From NCBI RefSeq assembly GCF_954871325.1, contig NC_088775.1, forward strand, positions 35,503,561-35,567,560: 64,000 bases of DNA, given 5' to 3'. The position numbers were made by a program, and so were the translations under genes. Source of the stretch: Gordionus sp. m RMFG-2023. Its lineage: Eukaryota > Nematomorpha > Gordioida > Chordodea > Parachordodidae. Of this stretch, positions 36,701-48,700 are shown in pieces. How positions within the stretch are numbered: the stretch's first letter is position 1; each line of letters opens with the position of its first letter. The notes below the pieces were generated by a model, which was given only the letters and a program-made list of their open reading frames with translations, searched no databases and was not told where the DNA came from.

Positions 36701-39700
36701 AAAATATAAGGAAAAGTCACATTTTTTACTCTTCTTACCCTAGTATAACTGATATTCTAACATTTTACTTAATAAAAATTACAATCTTTTCATCTTAAAA
36801 TTTGGTACCCATCCTCTAATATATATGTCATCTTGGCATATCATAATCTATTGGACTGAATCTCTTAATTTTAAATCATTTATAAATTCTATAAATCTTG
36901 ACTGGCAATGTTACAACATGTATAGAATACTCATCTGTGAATTTCAGACAGTTTTGTCTAGAACTGTTTAGATATTATTAATTTATTTTTATACAAATTA
37001 AAAATACACAAAATTTAATGAAAAATGGTCTGAAATTCATAGGATAGTTATTACTTATGCTGAAATACATTTCACGCCAAATCAGACTTTCCAAATTTTT
37101 ACTCTCAATAAATGATATAAAATTAAGAGATCCCAGCCTCATGGATTCCATATCCCAATAAGGCATATATAATCAATGACAAACAAAAACGATGAAAATA
37201 TTTTTATTTCTTTCGCTATAGACTATTTGCCAAAAATATTTTAAAGTAATACGTTTGCATGATTTTCTTACACCCAAATTTCTGCAAAATTAGTTAAACT
37301 CTGATCTTCACGGATTTAGGGTTGCCCGATTTTTCAAATATGGATTACTGATCCAGATATTTTTTCTAGAATTTGCATTCAATCTGATTTTATTTATTTA
37401 TTCAAAGATTACATAATTTATGACATAGGATAGGAATCTTTATCACTAAATGTAATTTTAGGCTCTTTTTACTATATTTTATATGCTCTTTTTACTATAT
37501 TTTATATGCTTTTATTTTGTTAAATAAATTTTCGCTGCTATTTATTTTCATTAATATATTTCTATGAATAATTACCAATGAACTCAAAATTTCCAACCAT
37601 GAGAATTTCGGAAAATTACTGCGAATTAGGAAAACTTATTTGGCCACAATCAAAAATATTAAATTTTTTAACCCTGAGTCATTTGGCTCCTGTGAATTTG
37701 ATATAAGAAGAGGTTGTCACCGATTTATAAGTATAGAGTTGGGGAAAGTCTAAACCCCGCTAAATTTGCCTCAATCCTATAGACCAGGGTTGCCATGTCT
37801 CCCCCCATCAGCGGGAGACTCCCACAATTTTTTAGTTTACACGCAGACATCTCTCTCCCGCAAAACTACCGCAATTGGAAATCTCCCGCAAAAATCTACC
37901 GCAATTTTTTAATTTCTCCCACAATTTTTTTTATAGTATTTTAACATTTTTAATATAAAAATAATAATTTTGAGAGACATTAATTGATTATTTTTATATT
38001 TTTAAAATAAATTTTAGATATTTATTCGAAAAACATGTCTAGTTTGTAAATTTCTTTCTATCCTGTTTTATTTTTATCCAATAATAAATCAACATCATTA
38101 AATTCATATAAGTCAGTACAGGTGTGTATAACAACATCGATTGCAATACAAAAATATTCTCAAAAATAATAAATAATACAGATGCAACTACATTTGCGGA
38201 AATCGTATACATCTATCATATAGTTCTCACAGAGCTATATTATCACAATGTGGGTCGAATCTTTTTCTCATGATGTTTAACGACTCCAATATAAGTGCAA
38301 ATAGAACAAAAAGGAGCATTACTATCATAAGTGTTTTAGCACCAGAATCCTAGAGGTCAACTCTAGAAGATTTGAAAGATGGGCATCCATATGCAATTCT
38401 AAAAAATGCATCTAATAAGGGAAATATTAAAACATTCCCTCGATTCTTCGCTATTTCAAAAAGAATAAGAACACAATAAAACTGTTAAAATTATTTCCTC
38501 GGATAGTGAAAAATCCAACGATATCACATAATGGTAAATATAGCTGATTCAGGGTTATCAACGATTTGCATGTCAGCTTTCTGCGCTGATAATGTCTCTG
38601 TAAATTTTGGCTACCGAATTGAGGCAGCACAATAATGAATTAATACCAATTGGCTGTATATGCCATATACTACATAATTCTTGCAAGAGGGCAATAAATG
38701 TACTATTTGTGGATATCGAAATAATTGTGAGGAAATGTTTTAACGAATTTAGTTCATCAACTAAAAGAATTAATGAATTAATCCGGCTGCCCAAGCCTGT
38801 CGATGACCGGGGTGTCATCTCTAAGCTCCGAAATTTATCTATACCTATCAGGTGGTTGTCATTAATACCTGCCATCAATAGAATTTTAAAATTTTACAAA
38901 CCCTTAAACTTCATAAAGATTTTTAAAAGCTGTCCTAAAATTTTGAAAAATTTTTTCGAGTATGAAATGGCAGAAGCATATTTGGGATTCGTTTCACATA
39001 TAGGAAATCTCACAGTTAATATTCAGTTGCAATCAGAATATTCTTTATTAAAAAAGATTCACAAAATCATGCTACAGCTCTGTTCATCTCTACAGTTAAA
39101 AATTGATAATAAATTTTATGGCGATATTGCTAAAAATATTATATTAAAATGTTCAAATAATACTCTAATTAATACATTTTTAAATGAAGCAGATATTTTT
39201 ATTAAGACAATTTTAGAATATTTACAATCAAAATTTGATTTTAATAACTATTTACAAATGTATAAATATTATGACCTTGGAACAGAAACCATCAAATGAT
39301 GGTTTTTATAATTTAATAAATATATTAAAAATACCGAAAGTCATTGATATCTTGTTTGAGGGGATTGTAATTCTTTCTATTTTTATGATTCGCCAAAATA
39401 TTTAAAGTTAGATGGTCTAAAAAAATAGAGGAGAAATGGGTAGAATTTTTATGCTTGGAAAAAATATGCGTTGTCTTCTCCTTACCTCATTCTATTCCCT
39501 CATCCGAGCGCATTTTTAGCCTGATGAGGACTGCCTAGAAAAAGGAGAGAAATCGGATTGCCTTAACAACATTAGAGGCCTAGCAAATATATAATATGTC
39601 ATGCCAGAAATTTTATTAATATCTCAATAACGACGGTAAACTTTTAGTTCTTTTATTTAAATATCAAATAAAATATGATTAAGTTTTAGCAATGGCGCCA

Positions 39701-42700
39701 TAAAATTTATAATCAATTTTAACTGTAAAGATGAACACATCTGCAGCATAATTTTGTGAATCTTTGTTAAGATTCTTCTGATTGCAACTACACATTAACA
39801 GCATGTAGTAGATTTCCTACATGAAATCATTCCTAAATACACTTCTGCCATTCATATTAAAAAAATTTTCAAAATGTTAGGACAGCTTTTATAAACTTTA
39901 TTTAAGAAATATTTTTTTAAAGGTTTATAAAATTTTAAATAGTGATGTTAAAAGTTACTTTTGAAACATAACTAGTTACAGTTACTAGTTACATTGGCAA
40001 AAACATAACTAGTTACAGTTACTAGTTACATTTTTACAAAAGTAACTAGTTATTAGTTACAGTTATCTTCAAAAGTAACTAGTTACTTACTTTATACATC
40101 ATTCATATGCGCATTATTTATTTATTGACATTTATTTAATATAAAAAAAACAAAGTATAATCAGTTATTAAATAATATACAATTTATTTATATAAAAAAT
40201 ATCGCAAAATTGAATATTTACATCGAATACAAAAATATATATTTGCATTGAAAAAAAAACATTTATTTTTCATAAAAATTAGAATCTAATAAATGTTTAT
40301 TTGCTTTTAACAACAAATTAATTTCAAAGTTATTATCTAGAAGACGTGCTCGTTTATCTCCAAATATGAGCTTACCTAGACTGAACAAGCGCTCTACGGG
40401 AGCACTTGATGTTAGAACAACATTATATTTAATAAAGAGTAATTTTAACTTTGGAAAATCGTTATATAAAGAAAACGTGTTGTTATTAGATTTGATAAAG
40501 TTTTCTATAAGTTCATTATCCAGAATATTTTGGCGCTTTAGGTCAAAAAATCCAACTACATCAAGTGATGTTGGTTTTGAGCATGATTCATTCGTCTGGG
40601 ATTCACTCTGAGGTATTAAGGTATTTATTAAATTTAAAATTTCCTCCTTTTTTGCTTTATTCCTTTCTTGCCTAATCCAAGGCCAGTCAGTTTTAAATAA
40701 AGGGTGAAGAATTGAAGCAATGATGTTGTCATTATCATAAAGATTATTAAACCTATAACATGATATTATTAATTTATAAATAATTATTTGATTTAAGTTA
40801 CCTTTTTTCAATACTAGCTAATATAGTATCCTTTAGAGGTTGACAATATTTTAATACCTGCACATCTGCCATACATATAATTATTTGTGTTATTGTTGGG
40901 GTATAATAACCCAGATACATGTACTTTTCACCTTCAAGAATATCAATGGCTTTGGACACTGGTCGCATAATCTAATTTTTAAATTGTAAATTTTTATAAG
41001 ACTTTAATTTAAATTTACACTACAATATTCTTTTATAAAATCACGATCATCTGATGTGAATCTACACAATTTTAATTCATCACATAATGAATCAAATTCC
41101 ACAGGCACTTGATTTAAGAACGATAATATTTTGGCCAGGGATTTATAAAAGGAACCCCACCTTGTTATAACGGGATATGGGAGTTGAGAATGTAATTTTT
41201 TTAAAATAAGTTCGGCAGATGGCCCAGATTTATTTTGGAGGTTCCACAAACGTTGGCATTTAGATATAGCTAAGTTATAAACTTTCCTATACCCCTCATT
41301 GTTTAAAAGTAACTTGTTGGCATCTTGTGTTGCCACTAAGTTTAATGTATGGCAAGAACATCTTTGATGCTTGGGAAGGTAGTCGAAGTCATTAATATCA
41401 TAACTGGAGAGCCCAGAAGAAGACATTATATCTTCTATTGAGATATATTCAATATCAGAAACAGAATCTTCCTCCATTATAATAGATGGGCAGCTAAATA
41501 CTCTAAGAGAAATAATTTATAAAGTAAATTAGTTAGGCATACCTAAACGCCTTTGAAAAGTTGCTAGCATTATCCGTTATTGTGCAGATATTTTTATTTT
41601 GGATATGGAACTCCTTAAAAACAGCAGTTAAGGCTTTGCTGATCACATCATATGTATGCCTACCTTGTAGTCTTTGGCAGGCTAGAATAGCTGAACGCCT
41701 TTCCAATTTCTCCACATCAATCCAATGCACTGTTATACCAATATAGGAGCTATTATTAATATAACAAAAGATAACCAAATGTATTGTGCACTTTAGTAAA
41801 AAATAATATTTACCGATTAAATGCTGTCCAGCAGTCAGCTGTTGTACAAACATAATTAGGCTCTAACAATTTTTCTATTAGAATATCTTTCATTTGAACA
41901 AAATATTTTGATATTCTTGAGGTTAAGGTTTGTCTGCATATAATCTTCATATTAGGTTGCAGGGTGTTTATCAGCTCAACAAAATCTTCATCATCACAGG
42001 TTGTATATGGGTGATTTCCATTTATTATATATTTAATAATTTGTAAATCAAATTTATCTTTGCTGATACCTTTAAAATTTGATTTTCCACAAAAGTCAAG
42101 TTTAGTTTGTTTTAACTTACTTGATGTGGCTGAATTGTTTTTTTTATTATCTATGGTTTGTTTTATATTTACGGATTGGTTAGGATGCTTTCTCTATAGA
42201 TATATGTTTTATATATATAAATATTTAATTAATATTAATTATTGTTATAAAGTTAATTCATTTAATTATTCTATATAATATTAATACAATTTATATAAAC
42301 TTACAGAGATATGTTTCCATAAATTAGCTGTGGATGACTTAGATGCTGCAATATACTTTTTACATGGTAGGCATAAGAGGCATTTGATAATAATATTAGT
42401 ATTATTACCAGCCTTGTGGTATTCAAAATATTTTTCAAAACTTGGCCAAGGAAGGTCATTTTTTTTTGCAATTATTGTAGGAGAAAGTATAATTTCTTCA
42501 TCTGACTCAGAATCCATATCCATATTGTATTCTGTTTCTTCCATCTAGGAGATAAATATAAATAGCACTATCTAAATTAGGAATAGAATAATCAATTAGA
42601 GTGAAACATACAGTTCTAAAATGTGTCTATTTTATATATAATTTGAATATAAATAAAATTCAGGCTAGACCAAAAAATAAATTTCAGAAAGCAATCATTT

Positions 42701-45700
42701 TTTTAAATTTGAGTCATGTTCTTATGCTTTTGTTAGACATGGTTCTTGTAAGTAATGATTAATAATTTAATATTAAATTCTAAAATAATCTGTCTTTGTT
42801 TTTCCTTATACTAAAAATTTTTTTTTATTACGTATGATATGAAGTTCCAATGCTTGTTACTTGACGGAAAAAAATATATTGTGCTACATTTGTAAATAAA
42901 TATAATATTAAAATTTATTAAATTACTTGAATTTCCTTACAAAATTATGAAGCCCAGCAGCAATGTAACAATTTAAGAAAAGAAAATCAATTTGAACGGG
43001 AAATTATAACAATCAGACATTTTCACAAAATATTAAATTAATAAATTTAATTTAATTAATTTATCACAAATATTAAAAATAAAATTAATTATTTGAATAT
43101 ATCGTTAAAAGTAACTAGTTACTTTAGGCAGTTACATTTCAAAAATTATAACTAGTTACAGTTACTAGTTACAATTTTAAAAATATAACTAGTTACAGTT
43201 ATTTTTTAGCCAAAATGTAACTAGTTACGTAACTAGTTACCTTAACATCACTAATTTTAAAATTCTATCTATGGCGGGTATTCATATCGCAACCAACATT
43301 GTGCTGACTCAATTCTGTAAATACACTCTGTTTTACCAAATTCACTGAGGCATTATCAGATCAGAAAGCTGACATGCAATTTATTGATAATCTCGAATCT
43401 TCTATATTTATAGTGATGTTAAGGTAACTAGTTACAAACTAGTTACCTGTAACTAGTTACATTTTGGCTAAAAAATAACTGTAACTAGTTATATTTTTAA
43501 AATTGTAACTAGTAACTGTAACTAGATATAATTTTTGAAATGTAACTGCCTAAAGTAACTAGTTACTTTTAACGATATATTCAAATAATTAATTTTATTT
43601 TTAATATTTGTGATAAATTAATTTTAAATTAAATTTATTAATTTAATATTTTGTGAAAATGTCTGATTGTTATAATTTCCCGTTCAAATTGATTTTCTTT
43701 TCTTAAATTGTTACATTGCTGCTGGGCTTCATAATTTTGTAAGGAAATTCAAGTAATTTAATAAATTTTAATATTATATTTATTTACAAATGTAGCACAA
43801 TATATTTTTTTCCGTCAAGTAACAAGCATTGGAACTTCATATCATACGTAATAAAAAAAAATTTTTAGTATAAGGAAAAACAAAGACAGATTATTTTAGA
43901 ATTTAATATTAAATTATTAATCATTACTTACAAGAACCATGTCTAACAAAAGCATAAGAACATGACTCAAATTTAAAAAAATGATTGCTTTCTGAAATTT
44001 ATTTTTTGGTCTAGCCTGAATTTTATTTATATTCAAATTATATATAAAATAGACACATTTTAGAACTGTATGTTTCACTCTAATTGATTATTCTATTCCT
44101 AATTTAGATAGTGCTATTTATATTTATCTCCTAGATGGAAGAAACAGAATACAATATGGATATGGATTCTGAGTCAGATGAAGAAATTATACTCTCCTAC
44201 AATAATTGCAAAAAAAAATGACCTTCCTTGGCCAAGTTTTGAAAAATATTTTGAATACCACAAGGCTGGTAATAATACTAATATTATTGTCAAATGCCTC
44301 TTATGCCTACCATGTAAAAAGTATATTGCAGCATCTAAGTCATCCACAGCTAATTTATGGAAACATATCTCTGTAAGTTTATATAAATTGTATTAATATT
44401 ATATAGAATAATTAAATGAATTAACTTTATAACAATAATTAATATTAATTAAATATTTATATATATAAAACATATATCTATAGAGAAAGCATCCTAACCA
44501 ATCCGTAAATATAAAACAAACCATAGATAATAAAAAAAACAATTCAGCCACATCAAGTAAGTTAAAACAAACTAAACTTGACTTTTGTGGAAAATCAAAT
44601 TTTAAAGGTATCAGCAAAGATAAATTTGATTTACAAATTATTAAATATATAATAAATGGAAATCACCCATATACAACCTGTGATGATGAAGATTTTGTTG
44701 AGCTGATAAACACCCTGCAACCTAATATGAAGATTATATGCAGACAAACCTTAACCTCAAGAATATCAAAATATTTTGTTCAAATGAAAGATATTCTAAT
44801 AGAAAAATTGTTAGAGCCTAATTATGTTTGTACAACAGCTGACTGCTGGACAGCATTTAATCGGTAAATATTATTTTTTACTAAAGTGCACAATACATTT
44901 GGTTATCTTTTGTTATATTAATAATAGCTCCTATATTGGTATAACAGTGCATTGGATTGATGTGGAGAAATTGGAAAGGCGTTCAGCTATTCTAGCCTGC
45001 CAAAGACTACAAGGTAGGCATACATATGATGTGATCAGCAAAGCCTTAACTGCTGTTTTTAAGGAGTTCCATATCCAAAATAAAAATATCTGCACAATAA
45101 CGGATAATGCTAGCAACTTTTCAAAGGCGTTTAGGTATGCCTAACTAATTTACTTTATAAATTATTTCTCTTAGAGTATTTAGCTGCCCATCTATTATAA
45201 TGGAGGAAGATTCTGTTTCTGATATTGAATATATCTCAATAGAAGATATAATGTCTTCTTCTGGGCTCTCCAGTTATGATATTAATGACTTCGACTACCT
45301 TCCCAAGCATCGAAGATGTTCTTGCCATACATTAAACTTAGTGGCAACACAAGATGCCAACAAGTTACTTTTAAACAATGAGGGGTATAGGAAAGTTTAT
45401 AACTTAGCTATATCTAAATGCCAACGTTTGTGGAACCTCCAAAATAAATCTGGGCCATCTGCCGAACTTATTTTAAAAAAATTACATTCTCAACTCCCAT
45501 ATCCCGTTATAACAAGGTGGGGTTCCTTTTATAAATCCCTGGCCAAAATATTATCGTTCTTAAATCAAGTGCCTGTGGAATTTGATTCATTATGTGATGA
45601 ATTAAAATTGTGTAGATTCACATCAGATGATCGTGATTTTATAAAAGAATATTGTAGTGTAAATTTAAATTAAAGTCTTATAAAAATTTACAATTTAAAA

Positions 45701-48700
45701 ATTAGATTATGCGACCAGTGTCCAAAGCCATTGATATTCTTGAAGGTGAAAAGTACATGTATCTGGGTTATTATACCCCAACAATAACACAAATAATTAT
45801 ATGTATGGCAGATGTGCAGGTATTAAAATATTGTCAACCTCTAAAGGATACTATATTAGCTAGTATTGAAAAAAGGTAACTTAAATCAAATAATTATTTA
45901 TAAATTAATAATATCATGTTATAGGTTTAATAATCTTTATGATAATGACAACATCATTGCTTCAATTCTTCACCCTTTATTTAAAACTGACTGGCCTTGG
46001 ATTAGGCAAGAAAGGAATAAAGCAAAAAAGGAGGAAATTTTAAATTTAATAAATACCTTAATACCTCAGAGTGAATCCCAGACGAATGAATCATGCTCAA
46101 AACCAACATCACTTGATGTAGTTGAATTTTTTGACCTAAAGCGCCAAAATATTCTGGATAATGAACTTATAGAAAACTTTATCAAATCTAATAACAACAC
46201 GTTTTCTTTATATAACGATTTTCCAAAGTTAAAATTACTCTTTATTAAATATAATGTTGTTCTAACATCAAGTGCTCCCGTAGAGCGCTTGTTCAGTCTA
46301 GGTAAGCTCATATTTGGAGATAAACGAGCACGTCTTCTAGATAATAACTTTGAAATTAATTTGTTGTTAAAAGCAAATAAACATTTATTAGATTCTAATT
46401 TTTATGAAAAATAAATGTTTTTTTTCAATGCAAATATATATTTTTGTATTCGATGTAAATATTCAATTTTGCGATATTTTTTATATAAATAAATTGTATA
46501 TTATTTAATAACTGATTATACTTTGTTTTTTTTATATTAAATAAATGTCAATAAATAAATAATGCGCATATGAATGATGTATAAAGTAAGTAACTAGTTA
46601 CTTTTGAAAATAACTGTAACTAATAACTAGTTACTTTTGTAAAAATGTAACTAGTAACTGTAACTAGTTATGTTTTTGCCAATGTAACTAGTAACTGTAA
46701 CTAGTTATGTTTCAAAAGTAACTTTTAACATCACTATATATTTACCATTATATGGTTAGCTATGTCTTTGGATTTTTCACTATCTGAAAGGAAATAATTT
46801 AATAGTTTTATTGAAACGACCTTAATTATGTTGAAATAGCGGAGGATCAAGGGAAATATTTTAATATTTCCTTTATTAGATGCATCTGTAAGAATTGCAT
46901 ATGTATGCCCATTTTTTAAACGTCAAGAATTGACCTCCTGGATTTAGGTTGTAAAACATTGATGATATCCTTGTTCATTTTTGTTCTACAAGTATAGTTT
47001 TCATTTATATTAGAGTCGTTAAATATTATTGGAAAAAGAATCTACCAACATTGTGATGATAAGTATCTCTGTGAACGTTGTACTACAAGATAAGTGATTA
47101 CAATTGCCGCAACTGTAGTTGCATCTGTATTATATCTTATATTTAGAGTACCTTATGTATTTAAACGTGATACGTGATAATTAAATCCCTATAATGTTAT
47201 ACACACACACGGTAGATTTCCAATTGCGGTCCTTTTGCGGGACATTCGCATAAAATATAATTTAAAATTAAAATCGTTTTTTTATAAAATTTTATCTTGT
47301 TTACATTCTTTTATATTTAAAAAAAGATCGTTGGTTTTTTTTATAAATTAATATATTTTAATAAATCAAGATGTTATTTTATTTTGAAAAATAGTTACCG
47401 ACTTTGTATTTATATAAACTAATTATAAAAAATAATAGGCAGATAATTAAGTCAATTTTAGCAATTTATATTTCTACCGCAATTTTCATATTTCTCCCGC
47501 ATAATACCAAATTTCTCCCGCAATTTGAAAAATTTTGACCTGGCAACCCTGCTATAGACACGTGATAAGGAATATCTGCCCGATTAAAAATAGAGCAATT
47601 ACTCAAATATTCTTATTGACTATTATTAAATTGATTTATTTTATAAAAAATGTGTAATTTCGCGATATAGTTTAGATTAAATATTTTATGTTAATCTTTG
47701 TTATAAAATGTCTCTAGGTAAATGAAAATATCGTGATTTATATTCTTTTTTAGGTTTCCAATGTATGTTGAATCTTTCCCCATGAATTTTTAGTTTCGTT
47801 AATTCTCGGCCCTGACCTTAGTAATATCTAAAAGGAAAATGTGATTTATTTATAATTTAAAAAAAAACTTTTTATCTGAAAACAATTTTTAGATTGATAC
47901 TATAAATATTTAAGATATTATTGGAAATGTATATTTATCATTTCTGATGAGTATTTTTTTAACAAATATATTGTATCAATTTTTTTTAAGATATCCAATA
48001 TTTTGAGTATTAATTTTGTTCCAAGTTGCTTATTTAATCAAATAATTATATATTAAACATTTTTTTCTATAAGAATTAATTATTTGTTCCAATATACTGG
48101 TGCATCTCTTAATTATCTTTCCTAAATGAAATTGAAAAATGGGTGAAAGTAATAAGACTGACAAGTAATTTTTCCCATTTTGTTTTAATATTTTAAAATA
48201 ATTGCAATTTAAAATCGTAACAACTTGGTTACAAGTCAATTAGTTATAACCGTTGAATGATTTCTTTGCGCGCCTCTCTGTCCGACCTCTTTTTTATAAG
48301 TTTGGCTGGAGGGCCCATATTTTTGATTCAAAACAATTTATCAAGGTATTTAAATAATAATATGGAAATTCTATCTTGTTCTAGAACCACATGTACTAAC
48401 TAATATGGTATAAATAAATACTGAAATTAAATATTAGAATTCTATTTTTAATTTAAAAAAGACCTCATTTACGTTTTATATTTCTAAATTGTATATCATG
48501 ATAGCCGCCTATATTCAATAAGAATATGCCTATTCCAGTTATGCAATCAAATACAAATTCCAACAATCAGCAACAGCAATATAGTCGTTATGACCAAGAA
48601 AGATTTCGAGCTAATAAAGGTAATTGAATTATGAAACTCAAAATATTATGTTCTTAATATTCATTGCCCATTATTGATTAAATTATTTATTCAGAGACCT

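Larger units (their letters stand above)
37785..47551 (+). mobile_element. Outer hAT with internal inverted copy, host of two nested hATs; TSD CTATAGAC
   Basis: CAGGGTTGCCA begins at 37785 and TGGCAACCCTG ends at 47551. CTATAGAC lies just outside both (37777-37784, 47552-47559), a perfect 8-bp duplication. Both ends carry CTCCCGCAA/CTACCGCAATT words. The left part (37785-39600) holds a hAT transposase. From about 39680 the sequence is the reverse complement of about 39150 back to 37850: for instance GGACAGCTTTTA at 39880 and its complement at 38930, GCATGTCAGCTTTCTG at 38568 and its complement at 43362, and ACAGATGCAACTAC at 38178 and its complement near 47110. This inverted arm is interrupted by the two 3.3-kb hATs. 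The last 300 bases look like the original right end. Confidence 0.85.
33800..48522 (+). other. CDC73 intron 8, 14.7 kb, filled with transposons
   Basis: GT at 33800, AG at 48521-48522. It contains GGCC-word relics (34020-34400, 36340-36480), a 217-bp MITE (34447), and the nested hAT palindrome at 37785-47551. Elsewhere it is AT-rich without a gene: 34664-36340, with a C-run at 35588, and 36480-37784, with a 24-bp duplication at 37462-37510. 47560-48522 also holds nothing recognisable. The five introns just upstream are about 300 times shorter, so the size is owed to insertions. Confidence 0.85.

Noticed and set aside
40366-40611. Open frame opposite the hAT transposase (and its twin at 46066-46311)
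   Set aside because: Both are antisense shadows of the last transposase exon.
42060-42278. 72-residue open frame opposite hAT exon 2 and its intron (twin at 44399-44617)
   Set aside because: Shadow of exon 2 on the other strand; no independent support.
37785-47551. Assembly artefact as the source of the palindrome
   Set aside because: Distinct target duplications for each copy, scattered differences between them and a spacer that fits the outer element argue for real insertions, though long reads would settle it.
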